IMG/VR virus record: IMGVR_UViG_3300013004_000031
Span: 57,815 to 121,814 of that record
Direction: 5' to 3' (one strand)
DNA length: 64,000 bases
From: a virus
Below are positions 9,207 through 17,348 of this stretch, piece after piece; positions within the stretch are counted from its first letter, which is position 1; the number at the start of each line of letters is the position of its first letter. Position numbers and translations under genes: made by a program. Under the pieces are notes generated by a model. It made no database searches, had not been told where the DNA came from, and worked only from the letters and a program-made list of their open reading frames with translations.

Positions 9207-9977
9207 ATGAGTAATTGCTACGTGCATCCAATTGGTGGTTTGGGAAACCAGCTATTCATTATTGCTGCGGGATACGCCTATGCCAAAAAGCATGACAAGA
9301 ATTTGATAATCGTTCCCGATAATTGGAATGCTGGTCAAGGTAATAGCGTCTTATCGTATAAAGATAATATCTTTCGCAATTTTGAATATGGTTCTCCACC
9401 AGTTACTAGAGATGTGATTTCTCTTCACGAGAAGAGATTCAATTACGATGAATTACCTTTTCATCATGGAAGTGTTTCTCTTCATGGATATTTCCAATCC
9501 CTCAAATATTTTGAGGAATTTAAGGATGAATTTATATCGTTATTGGACTTTGGGGATAGTAATTCAACTCCCAGTATTTATCCCATAATCAGAGTGGCGT
9601 TCCATGTAAGAAGGGGGGATTATTTGATATATCCAAATATTCATTATGTCTGTAAGACAGAATATTTCGATTATTTCCTCAACATTTTTGCCCCCGAAAT
9701 GGTAAAAGGAACCAAAATTTATATGTTCACGGATTCTCCTGAACACGTTACAAAAGAATTTAATATGTTCAATTACACTTTGATTGAAACCGATTCTGAT
9801 GTGAAAGAGCTTGCCATGATGAGTAAATGTGATATTATAGTGGGAAGCAATTCCACGTTCTCTTGGTGGGCATCCTTAATTGGGGGAAAGACTTGTTACT
9901 TTCCATCCAAATGGTTTGCTGATGGTGGAGAACATGGAGACATTTACAGAGAGGATATGATACTACACGATGTTTAA
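9207..9977 (+). CDS. Family GT11 alpha-1,2-fucosyltransferase
   Basis: 256 residues. Three blocks of the GT11 family are visible: GGLGNQLF (10-17, nucleotide-sugar site), HVRRGDY (133-139) and SNSTFSWWASLIGG (214-227). GT11 enzymes transfer fucose from GDP-fucose to galactose-type acceptors. A phage copy might modify a virion protein (the neighbour at 8679-9131 is a candidate substrate) or host surface glycan; this is inference. It has its own consensus promoter and overlaps the next gene by 8 nt. Confidence 0.82.
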   Translation: MSNCYVHPIGGLGNQLFIIAAGYAYAKKHDKNLIIVPDNWNAGQGNSVLSYKDNIFRNFEYGSPPVTRDVISLHEKRFNYDELPFHHGSVSLHGYFQSLKYFEEFKDEFISLLDFGDSNSTPSIYPIIRVAFHVRRGDYLIYPNIHYVCKTEYFDYFLNIFAPEMVKGTKIYMFTDSPEHVTKEFNMFNYTLIETDSDVKELAMMSKCDIIVGSNSTFSWWASLIGGKTCYFPSKWFADGGEHGDIYREDMILHDV

Positions 9978-10245
9978 CACCATAAATCATATTATCTTTG
10001 ATAAGAAAGGAGAGATGACCAACGAATTGTTGGAAGAGTTCTCCCCTTACATGGTGACACGTTATCTGAGTTTCTATGATGACGATCTGTTGAATTATGC
10101 CAATGAGACGGTAAATAAGTATAGTCAGATTTTTGAGACTGATGAAGAACAATTTCGTTTCTTTCAGAACTTGATACCCAAGTTGAAACGGAAAAGAATT
10201 AATTATATTTCTAAAAAACGCTTGCCTTCCAAAAAAGATGAATAA
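9970..10245 (+). CDS. 62: gp62-like clamp loader small subunit
   Basis: 91 residues. FSPYMVTRYLSFYDDDLLNYANE...FFQNLIPKLKRKRINYISKK follows the short clamp-loader small-subunit pattern found in many T4-related phages (P-[FY]-M-[IV]-x-[RK]-x-L-S, then F..xLIP.KK..I.YI.K). That protein works with gp44 to load the sliding clamp for DNA replication and late transcription. It is far shorter than T4 gp62, as in marine T4-like phages. Assignment rests on remembered pattern only. Confidence 0.5.
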   Translation: MFNTINHIIFDKKGEMTNELLEEFSPYMVTRYLSFYDDDLLNYANETVNKYSQIFETDEEQFRFFQNLIPKLKRKRINYISKKRLPSKKDE

Positions 10246-10253
10246 ATATTCTC

Positions 10254-10679
10254 ATGACAGTAAGCATTGATAAGTTAGCACCCCAAAAATCCCACATTGA
10301 TCTAAATGATCCCAACCTTCCCACAGACTTCGGTATGGATGATTATATCCTCTCCCGCCTGATGGATGATGTGATGCTTGTGGAATATTGTGACATTGCC
10401 CAAGGAACTGAACAATCGGGCGATTTTGTCCAGCGTGGTAGTCTTCTGATTCCAATTGCAAATGTGGATAAGATGTGGCGCAAGGGAAAAGTGATTTTAA
10501 AAGGACCGAATGTTCTCTTCACGGAAGTTGGAGAGATTGTGGTGTTTCCCAGCGGAATGGGAAGTGGTGTGAGTAATCTGGAAGTTAAAGGCTACGGAAA
10601 AGTGAAGAACGGACTGTTCTTGAATGAGCAACGCATGTTTGGCGTTTGTGAGATAAATGAGACTAATAAAACGGACTGA
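10254..10679 (+). CDS. GroES-like co-chaperonin (gp31 functional analogue)
   Basis: 141 residues. The core aligns by eye with GroES: DVMLVEYCDIAQ, a flexible loop region, RGSLLIPIANVDKMWRKGKVILKGP, VGEIVVFPSGMG and a C-terminal LNEQRMFGVCEI in place of the GroES SESDILAIVE strand. Such proteins cap host GroEL so that the phage capsid protein can fold. It carries an ATAAATA box. The assignment is plausible rather than certain; an unrelated small beta-barrel is the alternative. Confidence 0.5.
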   Translation: MTVSIDKLAPQKSHIDLNDPNLPTDFGMDDYILSRLMDDVMLVEYCDIAQGTEQSGDFVQRGSLLIPIANVDKMWRKGKVILKGPNVLFTEVGEIVVFPSGMGSGVSNLEVKGYGKVKNGLFLNEQRMFGVCEINETNKTD

Positions 10680-11070
10680 GTTACAGCGTTTGCTGAAAAG
10701 CAATATCTGTGATCTGATGATCGTCCGTAGAAGACCGGAACGCGCCCCCGGAAGACCGGAGATTCGCCAGATGCTATGCACCAATAGCAACGAGATTCTA
10801 CGATCCGAAAACGGATTGAGAACCCTCCAGTATCAAGGTTCTCTGGAACCCAAGAAAATCAACGAACGTAAACATAATATCGTGGTAGCATGGGATATTT
10901 TCATGCAATCATATAGAAATATATCAATGGATATGTGCTACCTCGTTCAACAAATGCCAGCAGATGATACGTTCTGGCCGTTCTTTAATGAAAAAATATT
11001 TCCCATGAGTCCCAACGAAAAGATGCGATACATGGATATTGAATTGAACCTTGACCCCTTTCCAAAATGA
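10657..11070 (+). CDS. Hypothetical protein, RxMLCT/WDIFMQ family
   Basis: 137 residues starting MRLIKRTELQRLLKSN. Contains an Arg-rich stretch (RRRPERAPGRPEIRQMLCT), resembling the R-x-M-x-C-T strand of DUF2693-like phage proteins, followed by NIVVAWDIFMQSYRNISMDMC. Overlaps the upstream gene by 23 nt and the downstream gene by 4 nt, suggesting translational coupling. Function unknown. Confidence 0.6.
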   Translation: MRLIKRTELQRLLKSNICDLMIVRRRPERAPGRPEIRQMLCTNSNEILRSENGLRTLQYQGSLEPKKINERKHNIVVAWDIFMQSYRNISMDMCYLVQQMPADDTFWPFFNEKIFPMSPNEKMRYMDIELNLDPFPK

Positions 11071-11396
11071 TTAAAATTGAAGAACATCTTAAACAATTGA
11101 TTTTCCGTGAAGTGAAATTTGTGTTAAACTCCCGAACCATCAGGGAGGGTAAAATACAAATGTTCAACACCAAGCAGAATTTCGTAAAATTCAAAATCGA
11201 AGAAGGAGGGGAAGTCAAGGAATGGGAAATCTCCTATCCTTATGACATCAAGCTCACGGAGGGGGGATTTATTTTCGATTATGCCCTGAGTGCGTTTTGT
11301 CCCCGAACGGAAGAGGTGTATTGGAAAATGCGGATGCTGAACAAATCGGAAGCTTCAAAATTCTTCGATAATCATCTCTACGTGATCACGGGTTGA
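11067..11396 (+). CDS. Hypothetical protein
   Basis: 109 residues, mostly beta-strand-like (GKIQMFNTKQNFVKFKIEEG, WEISYPYDIKL). Resembles small conserved proteins of T4-like phages next to replication genes, but I cannot name it. Overlaps the previous gene at ATGA, and the next gene's -35 lies over its stop codon. Confidence 0.6.
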   Translation: MIKIEEHLKQLIFREVKFVLNSRTIREGKIQMFNTKQNFVKFKIEEGGEVKEWEISYPYDIKLTEGGFIFDYALSAFCPRTEEVYWKMRMLNKSEASKFFDNHLYVITG

Positions 11397-11420
11397 CATT
11401 CGTTGTTGGTGGGGTATCAT
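11393..11420 (+). promoter_or_regulatory. Sigma70-type promoter with start codon 6 nt after -10
   Basis: TTGACA (11393-11398), 16-nt spacer, TATCAT (11415-11420), ACCCAT, ATG 11427. The -35 overlaps the stop codon of the preceding gene. Same geometry as the promoters at 9173 and 42500. Confidence 0.7.
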
Positions 11421-11426
11421 ACCCAT

Positions 11427-11975
11427 ATGAAACAGAGGGATATAGAAAATATCCAAAGGATTTTGATGAATGAAAGTCCTTGGAATTATGGGGTAATGGA
11501 CGATGATTTTGAAGAACACATGTCCAATTTTTCCGTTGAAAAGGTTCAACAAATGAAATTTGTAACTGAGTGGAATACCATGAATGTTTACTATCAGACT
11601 GAATTTGAATATGGGGAATATTACATTTTAAAAAATAATGAATTGGTCGCTTTTTATAGGTTTGATCCAAAGTCTAATTACATCCAAACGGAAATAACTT
11701 GGAATAAGCGAGGAAACAAAGGAGTTCTTAGAAAATTTTTGGCTGAATATATTATTCCTAAATATGGGATGGTTGAAAGTGGTAACAAATTATCAACGAA
11801 CGCATTTAGTATGTGGGAGAATATGTATGTGGAGTATCCACAGTATGATTATCTAGTGAAATATAAAAACGGAGAAACAAAAACAATAACACACCACACA
11901 CAATTCGTGTTGTATAGCAGTTCATCTTTTAATGATGACCTTGCTTTCACAACATTTATAGTAAAAGAAAAATGA
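11427..11975 (+). CDS. Hypothetical protein
   Basis: 182 residues. Central part (EYYILKNNELVAFYRFDPKSN...EITWNKRGNKGVLRKFLAEYIIPKYG) has a strand-turn-strand-helix look vaguely like an acetyltransferase fold, but the acetyl-CoA motif is not evident. The start is fixed by the promoter: eight in-frame codons exist upstream, but ATG 11427 sits 6 nt after the -10. Function unknown. Confidence 0.6.
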   Translation: MKQRDIENIQRILMNESPWNYGVMDDDFEEHMSNFSVEKVQQMKFVTEWNTMNVYYQTEFEYGEYYILKNNELVAFYRFDPKSNYIQTEITWNKRGNKGVLRKFLAEYIIPKYGMVESGNKLSTNAFSMWENMYVEYPQYDYLVKYKNGETKTITHHTQFVLYSSSSFNDDLAFTTFIVKEK

Positions 11976-12166
11976 ATATGATAGCAATAGAATATCCAGA
12001 TAAACCGACTGAAAAATACAGGGGTGGTGAAATATTCCAATACAGGGAATTCAATGGAATATACCAAGTCCATTCCAAGGGACGACAACATTGGGCATTG
12101 TGTGATACTCAATCCATGGCTAAAGTGGTGTGTGATGCATTGGAAGAATTTTATAAAAACAAATGA
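11972..12166 (+). CDS. Small hypothetical protein
   Basis: 64 residues, MNMIAIEYPDKPTEKYRGG...KVVCDALEEFYKNK. Its ATG overlaps the preceding stop (ATGA), and its own stop overlaps the helicase ATG, so the three genes form a tightly coupled run. The pattern of an aromatic N-terminal half plus a C-terminal helix recurs in the small genes of the 44-64 kb array. No family recognised. Confidence 0.5.
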   Translation: MNMIAIEYPDKPTEKYRGGEIFQYREFNGIYQVHSKGRQHWALCDTQSMAKVVCDALEEFYKNK

Positions 12167-13788
12167 ATAACTTAATCTTAAACTTTCCAGAGGGATTCAA
12201 TCCCCGTGACAAACAAGCCAAAGCTCTTAATGCCATTGAAAAAGCATTTGAGAATGGTAAGAAATTCGTGATCGTCCATGCCGATACGGGTGTTGGTAAA
12301 ACACATTTGGCAAAGACGCTTGGCAATGTATCCAAAGATGTTCCTGCCGAATTTGAAAGGATCGTCAGAAATTACAGCATCTTTGGGGAGGATGGAGCGG
12401 GATTGGTTTCAGATTTTGAACCTTTTGGCTGTTATGCCCTGACAATTACCAAATCCCTCCAAGACCAATATCAGATGACCTTCGATGATACGGGACTGTT
12501 AAAAGGCAAGAGCAATTACCAATGCGATGTGGATGACACACTATCGGTCGATGTCGCTCCCTGCATCTACGTGGCAAACCAGAAGACCGAATGCTGGAAA
12601 GCAAATCGCTGCCCTTATTACAATTCCCGTAATGACATGCTGACTTCCAAATTTGCAGCCCTGAATTACAGCATGTTTTTTTCCTTACCAAACCATCTCA
12701 AGAAGAGACAAGTGATGGTGTGTGACGAGGGATCGGAATTGGAAGAGCAATTGGTGAGTCAATTCACATGTGAGGTTGATATCCCATTCCTGATGAAAAC
12801 CCAGACTTTGGTGACACCGTTCCCCAACGATGACAAGAATAAGCCCAAGGTTCTCTCATGGATAAATTCCCTGATGGAAAAAGTCGAAACGTCTTGTGAG
12901 GATTACAAGGAATGGTTCTCTTCCAATACAGCCAAGAAAGACATCATCACGTTCAATAAAAAGAAACAGGAATATACCAAACTTCAGAATCTTTTCAATT
13001 CTTTGGGATTACTCTCTGAATCATTCTATGACAGTGATTATATAATTGAGCGGGTGGAATATGGTATCCGGTTCATTCCCCTGAAAGTGGATGTCCTGTC
13101 CAAGCACCTTTTCTCCCATGCGGAGAAGGTGGTAATCATGTCCGCAACGATCATTGATCCCGATGCATATTGCAAATCTCTGGGAATCAAGGATTATGAA
13201 TACCTTCATATTGGAACTGATTTCAATCCTGAGAAATCTCCAATTCATATTATGGCTAAACAAAAGTTGAATTTTCAAAATTTGAAATCCATGCTTCCAA
13301 CTCTGGTGAAACAGATCAAGGGGATTCTTGAACACCATGGGGATGAAAAAGGTATCATACACACTCATACCCAATACTTGACGGATTATATTCGAGATAA
13401 TGTAAAATCAGATCGTTTACTTTGTCGGGAACCGGGGGTGAATAATGAGCAGCTTTTGGAAATGCATGAGGAGTCGGAGGAACCCACTGTTCTGGTGTCT
13501 CCCTCCATGACCTATGGTGTTGACCTGAAAGGCGATCTGGCGCGGTTCCAGATCATCCTGAAGGCACCTTGGCTACCAACCAAGGATGTGCGGGTGGAGA
13601 AGCTGATGAAGCTTGATAAGGATTGGTATGGAAATCAGATGTTGAAGACACTGGTGCAAGCTTGTGGTCGCGGCGTTAGATCAAAAGATGATTATTGCGA
13701 AACATACATACTTGACGGGAGCATTTTTGATGCTATAAACAGGAACAAGAAGAAGCTGCCGAAGTTCTTTTTAGATAGATTTAATTAA
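12163..13788 (+). CDS. Superfamily 2 Fe-S DNA helicase (DinG/XPD-like)
   Basis: 541 residues. Walker A HADTGVGKTH (39-48); a cluster of cysteines between about 115 and 150 (NYQC, APC, TECWKANRC) as in the iron-sulfur domain of XPD/DinG helicases; a Walker B-like VMVCDEGSELEE; motif IV-VI elements including MSATIID, PSMTYGVDLKG and QACGRGVRSKDD. Such enzymes unwind DNA 5'-3'. In this operon with an AAA+ ATPase it probably belongs to phage replication or recombination. Confidence 0.82.
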   Translation: MNNLILNFPEGFNPRDKQAKALNAIEKAFENGKKFVIVHADTGVGKTHLAKTLGNVSKDVPAEFERIVRNYSIFGEDGAGLVSDFEPFGCYALTITKSLQDQYQMTFDDTGLLKGKSNYQCDVDDTLSVDVAPCIYVANQKTECWKANRCPYYNSRNDMLTSKFAALNYSMFFSLPNHLKKRQVMVCDEGSELEEQLVSQFTCEVDIPFLMKTQTLVTPFPNDDKNKPKVLSWINSLMEKVETSCEDYKEWFSSNTAKKDIITFNKKKQEYTKLQNLFNSLGLLSESFYDSDYIIERVEYGIRFIPLKVDVLSKHLFSHAEKVVIMSATIIDPDAYCKSLGIKDYEYLHIGTDFNPEKSPIHIMAKQKLNFQNLKSMLPTLVKQIKGILEHHGDEKGIIHTHTQYLTDYIRDNVKSDRLLCREPGVNNEQLLEMHEESEEPTVLVSPSMTYGVDLKGDLARFQIILKAPWLPTKDVRVEKLMKLDKDWYGNQMLKTLVQACGRGVRSKDDYCETYILDGSIFDAINRNKKKLPKFFLDRFN

Positions 13789-13791
13789 AAA

Positions 13792-14937
13792 ATGAGTAAA
13801 TTAAAAACAATAATCGACAAATCGTTGGAGAACGTGTTCTGGGTTTCCCATCAGGGGAAATTCCTTGGCTCTTCCGATTACCCCCAAGAATTTGAGCAGA
13901 AATATGGGAATATCTCCTATGTGTCTTTGGCAATAGATGACTATCTTTTTGACAAGCAGCAGCTTGAGAGAATCCATGATTTCCTGAGAAAATGGAAATT
14001 CGATGTCACACAACAATACAAGATCAACGAATACAACACGGGGTATTATTACTGCGACGATCTGACGCTTATGGTTCGGGCTACATTTGGTATGCCGGAA
14101 GATAAGGTTGAGAAAGAGGATGATGAGGGGGAGGTTTTCTCGCCAAATAGTGGAGGGATCACTATTAGCTTTTCACCTCTGATTAAGAATAGAAAAAATA
14201 TTGAGGAATTTTTGAAAGAATTTGTGGATGGGGAATTTCTGTTTCTCCCCACTTCTGAAAAGAACTTTTATATGATTGCTCAGACTCAGCATGGATTAAC
14301 TAAGCAGAAAACGAGTTTTGCTGATATTGAAATTAAGGATGATAGATATGATCTATATTATGGAGAAGCGTTTCCAAAAGATAAAATTATGAGCTTTGTT
14401 AAGGATAAACATCCAGAAAGTTTGCTACTTTTTCATGGGGTGCCGGGGTCTGGAAAATCTAACCTGATTAAAAATCTCATCACCGAATGTGAAGATGATG
14501 TGATCTATATTCCACCCTCCATGGTATCGGTGATCTCCCAACCATCTTTCATATCATTCATGTTAGATAATCGCGGATGCATATTATTAATCGAAGATGC
14601 GGAAGAAATATTATCAGTTGATAGGAATTCGGGAACACAAAATATTTTGGGTATGACCGATGGTTTCCTCCGCGACTGTATGGGTATGCGTATCATTTGC
14701 ACATTCAATTGCGATTTGAAAAAAGTTGATCCAGCCTTATTGCGTAAGGGTAGGCTCTACCTAGAATACCGTTTCGGAGAGCTTTCCATTAAAGATGGTC
14801 AGAGATTAGCTGATCATTGTAATCTTGATATTACAATTGACAAGGAAATGACACTGGCTGATATTTTCAATTATCATAAAGAAAACACTTCTACGAAGTC
14901 GTTTGAGGATCGTCCAATGGGGTTTGGGAATTTTTAA
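13792..14937 (+). CDS. AAA+ ATPase
   Basis: 381 residues. A 200-residue unassigned N-terminal region is followed by an ATPase with Walker A GVPGSGKS (216-223), Walker B CILLIEDAEE (263-272), a sensor region MRIICTFNCDL and arginine finger-like LLRKGRLYLEYRF. The last features recall BCS1/ATPase-type phage AAA proteins. Starts 3 nt after the helicase stop; no separate promoter visible. The 3' 47 nt overlap the antisense GIY-YIG gene. Exact role unknown, probably DNA metabolism. Confidence 0.72.
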   Translation: MSKLKTIIDKSLENVFWVSHQGKFLGSSDYPQEFEQKYGNISYVSLAIDDYLFDKQQLERIHDFLRKWKFDVTQQYKINEYNTGYYYCDDLTLMVRATFGMPEDKVEKEDDEGEVFSPNSGGITISFSPLIKNRKNIEEFLKEFVDGEFLFLPTSEKNFYMIAQTQHGLTKQKTSFADIEIKDDRYDLYYGEAFPKDKIMSFVKDKHPESLLLFHGVPGSGKSNLIKNLITECEDDVIYIPPSMVSVISQPSFISFMLDNRGCILLIEDAEEILSVDRNSGTQNILGMTDGFLRDCMGMRIICTFNCDLKKVDPALLRKGRLYLEYRFGELSIKDGQRLADHCNLDITIDKEMTLADIFNYHKENTSTKSFEDRPMGFGNF

Positions 14938-15664
14938 TTTTGTTTCCGCCTATGGCATTTTTATTTCCCATCAAACTTTGAGAAATTCTTTTTCTTCGTT
15001 CTTCTGGAACTGGGTTACCATAGCTTGGATTATTTTCACCGCTCAATTTTAGAGATAATTTTAATCTTTCGTTGGGGTCTTCGTATCGTTTTCTCATTAT
15101 TTCAGCAGTTTTTCTTTTTCCTTCTTCGGAATTAGCTCGGATTTTTTGTGATCTTCTCATATTTTCAATAGCTTCTGGAGAAGCTTTAACCCCCAATCTA
15201 GACTTTCTAATATTTTCCCTATGCTCTTCTGTGAATGGTTTCTTTTTCTTACCCTTCTTAGATAAGCTCATATTTATTCTAGCTTCAGGTGATGCTTTCT
15301 TTCCTAATTTAGCTAGTGACATTTTTTTTCTACTTTCTTCACTATATTTTCTTCCAGTATTATCTAAACCTCTAGTGCAAACATTATACCCAAGTGGAAC
15401 CAAACAATTATATTTTATTATTAATTGTTCTTCTAAGTCATGTAAAAATGTTTTATTGACATCTGGTAGGTAGTATATTTCTACGTGGAAATTATTAATA
15501 CCATGTTTTTTAAAAGCTTTTGAAATAACTTGGTGTTTATGGGATCGGTGTTCACTTATTCGTTTATGGATATTCATCGTTTCCCCAATATAATACTTCC
15601 CATTCACCTCATTGCGAATGATATACACCCCCGGTTTGTTCTCAAATTTATCAGTTAGTCTCAT
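14891..15664 (-). CDS. GIY-YIG homing endonuclease with NUMOD3 repeats
   Basis: 257 residues. PGVYIIRNEVNGKYYIGETMNIHKRISEHR is a classic GIY-YIG module with its Arg; then HHGINNF-type region and LEEQLI (catalytic Glu). The C-terminal half has about four NUMOD3-type DNA-binding units (RKKMSLAKLGKKASPEAR, RENIRKSRLGVKASPEA). Its C-terminal codons overlap the end of the AAA+ gene in antisense. Its ATG overlaps the end of the small RHH gene, so the two form one - strand transcription unit. Confidence 0.82.
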   Translation of the reverse strand: MRLTDKFENKPGVYIIRNEVNGKYYIGETMNIHKRISEHRSHKHQVISKAFKKHGINNFHVEIYYLPDVNKTFLHDLEEQLIIKYNCLVPLGYNVCTRGLDNTGRKYSEESRKKMSLAKLGKKASPEARINMSLSKKGKKKKPFTEEHRENIRKSRLGVKASPEAIENMRRSQKIRANSEEGKRKTAEIMRKRYEDPNERLKLSLKLSGENNPSYGNPVPEERRKRISQSLMGNKNAIGGNKIKNSQTPLDDPQTTS

Positions 15665-15794
15665 TCAATTTATCCTCTAGTATTCTTTTGATATATTCGG
15701 TCATAGTCAGACCAGATTTCTTAGCAATTTTACGAATTTGTTCCTTCATCTCGGAAGTCACATACAGTTCTATTTTTTTCTTTATTGTTTCCAT
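15651..15794 (-). CDS. Ribbon-helix-helix (Arc/CopG-like) mini-protein
   Basis: 47 residues: a predicted beta strand (KKKIELYVTSE) followed by two helices (EMKEQIRKIAKKSG and MTEYIKRILEDKL). This is the ribbon-helix-helix layout of small DNA-binding repressors. The stop lies 14 nt inside the GIY-YIG gene. A CTAAGTAATATAG box precedes the ATG. It may control the endonuclease or be part of the mobile unit; both are inference. Confidence 0.65.
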   Translation of the reverse strand: METIKKKIELYVTSEMKEQIRKIAKKSGLTMTEYIKRILEDKLNETN

Positions 15795-15893
15795 ACTATA
15801 TTACTTAGTAAATTTTAATGATTTTTCCATGATTTTTTCATAAAAAAGTTGAGAGAAGGTTATTATATTAAGTATTATCAGACCGTGTAAAAA

Positions 15894-16973
15894 ATGAACG
15901 ATTACAATTACTTCTTTGAAAATTCCCAACTCCTCAACATGTTCGTTGCAGCGTTTGACGATGCATTCGTATATCGTTATGATGCTCGCACCCGTGTAGC
16001 AAAGGAGAAGATTGAGGTTCGATACGTCAATGGACCGAAACACCGTGTTCTCCTCGATCTGAGCGATAGAGCCAAGACACTCACCCTACCCGTGGTGACG
16101 ATTGAGCAAACCTCATTGGCGCGTGATCCGTCCCGTATCCATAATAAAGGCCAATTTATTTACAGAAAACAGTTGGATTCCACGAATCGGATGGCTAAAA
16201 TTCCCCAACCAATTCCCGTAAATCTTACTCTGGATGTGAACATCATCTGCTATTTCAAGGAGGATTTGGATCAGATCATTCAGAATTTCGTGGTGAATTG
16301 CAATCCATATATCATGGTTTCTTGGAAAATTCCTGAAAAATTCAACATGCCGTTCATTGATGAGATTCGTTCGGAAATTCAGTGGTCGGGAGATATTTCC
16401 TATGAAAATCCCAAGGACTTGTCTCCCGATGTGAAATGGAGAATTTCTGCTTCCACTTCTTTCACGGTCAAGGGATGGTTGTTCAAGGATTACAATCAGA
16501 CCCAAGCACCAATCTATGTAATCAATGCTGACTTTCATGCGCTTCCGTTTAGCAGCCGCTTCTGTGATTACAATCTCTTTGATGCGATCAGTGCTGAAGG
16601 AGTGGTGACGGATAGCGTATCAATCAGTGCATATCCAGAATTCACCAATTATTTCATCAACGGTATTCACCAAGGGGATTCTCTGGTTGTCACGGAATTG
16701 AATGACAGGAACTTCCAATTCTATGGTAAGCGATTTGGATATAATAACACTTGGTATCTATCAGGTGCTTATAATATTCCCGAATTGGTATATACGGAGA
16801 TTGACACTGCCAAGTTCCCCACCATTTCCGCATACCAGTTACCAGAGAATGTGATTACCACAGTGAATGATAATATTGTCACGGTGTCGCTAAGTTCCAA
16901 TTATTTTAGTAATTTGTCAGGAAATATGGTTTTTGTGACAGCTAATGATGCGGGATGGGTTGCATCCTATTAA
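15894..16973 (+). CDS. 15: gp15-like tail sheath stabiliser/terminator
   Basis: 359 residues. The order RYDARTRVAKEKIEVRYVNGPK, TLPVVTIEQTSLARDPSR, PIPVNLTLDVNIICYFKEDLDQIIQNF and SFTVKGWLF matches T4-family gp15, the ring that caps the tail and joins it to the head. A TTAAGTATTA box lies about 15 nt further from the ATG than usual, so this gene may have a short leader. Confidence 0.75.
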   Translation: MNDYNYFFENSQLLNMFVAAFDDAFVYRYDARTRVAKEKIEVRYVNGPKHRVLLDLSDRAKTLTLPVVTIEQTSLARDPSRIHNKGQFIYRKQLDSTNRMAKIPQPIPVNLTLDVNIICYFKEDLDQIIQNFVVNCNPYIMVSWKIPEKFNMPFIDEIRSEIQWSGDISYENPKDLSPDVKWRISASTSFTVKGWLFKDYNQTQAPIYVINADFHALPFSSRFCDYNLFDAISAEGVVTDSVSISAYPEFTNYFINGIHQGDSLVVTELNDRNFQFYGKRFGYNNTWYLSGAYNIPELVYTEIDTAKFPTISAYQLPENVITTVNDNIVTVSLSSNYFSNLSGNMVFVTANDAGWVASY

Positions 16974-16999
16974 AAAAAACAATTCAACTAAATAATATC

Positions 17000-17308
17000 A
17001 TGACTACGAAAGATCAATTTGCAATTTCAAATCTTATAACAGAGATGTATTCAGAACAATCAGGTATTGTTAAATTGGAGCAAGATGAATTTGGAAATCT
17101 TTCGACCAGAACACCAGACGGTGAATTGGAAATGTTAATGGGATATTCTAGCGGTGGAGAACCAGTAACTTTCAAATTTCCAATGAGTGAGTATCAACAA
17201 CAATATTTTTCCAATGCTTTGTATGATGCAATTGAGACTGGTATGTTACCATCGTCCACGACAGCAGTTCAATTACCAGATGGTTCCACTTTTGAAATAC
17301 CTAAATAG
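17000..17308 (+). CDS. Hypothetical protein between gp15 and gp20
   Basis: 102 residues, acidic, MTTKDQFAISNLITEMYSEQSG; Met/Gln-rich with a beta-like centre (STRTPDGELEMLMGY). ATG 17000 chosen because CTAAATAATATC abuts it; 15 upstream codons are open but run back into the end of gp15. Possibly a virion protein by position and late-type box; no family recognised. Confidence 0.6.
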   Translation: MTTKDQFAISNLITEMYSEQSGIVKLEQDEFGNLSTRTPDGELEMLMGYSSGGEPVTFKFPMSEYQQQYFSNALYDAIETGMLPSSTTAVQLPDGSTFEIPK

Positions 17309-17348
17309 ATTTCATTGAATAATTGAAGATTCCGCTTAAATAATAAGT

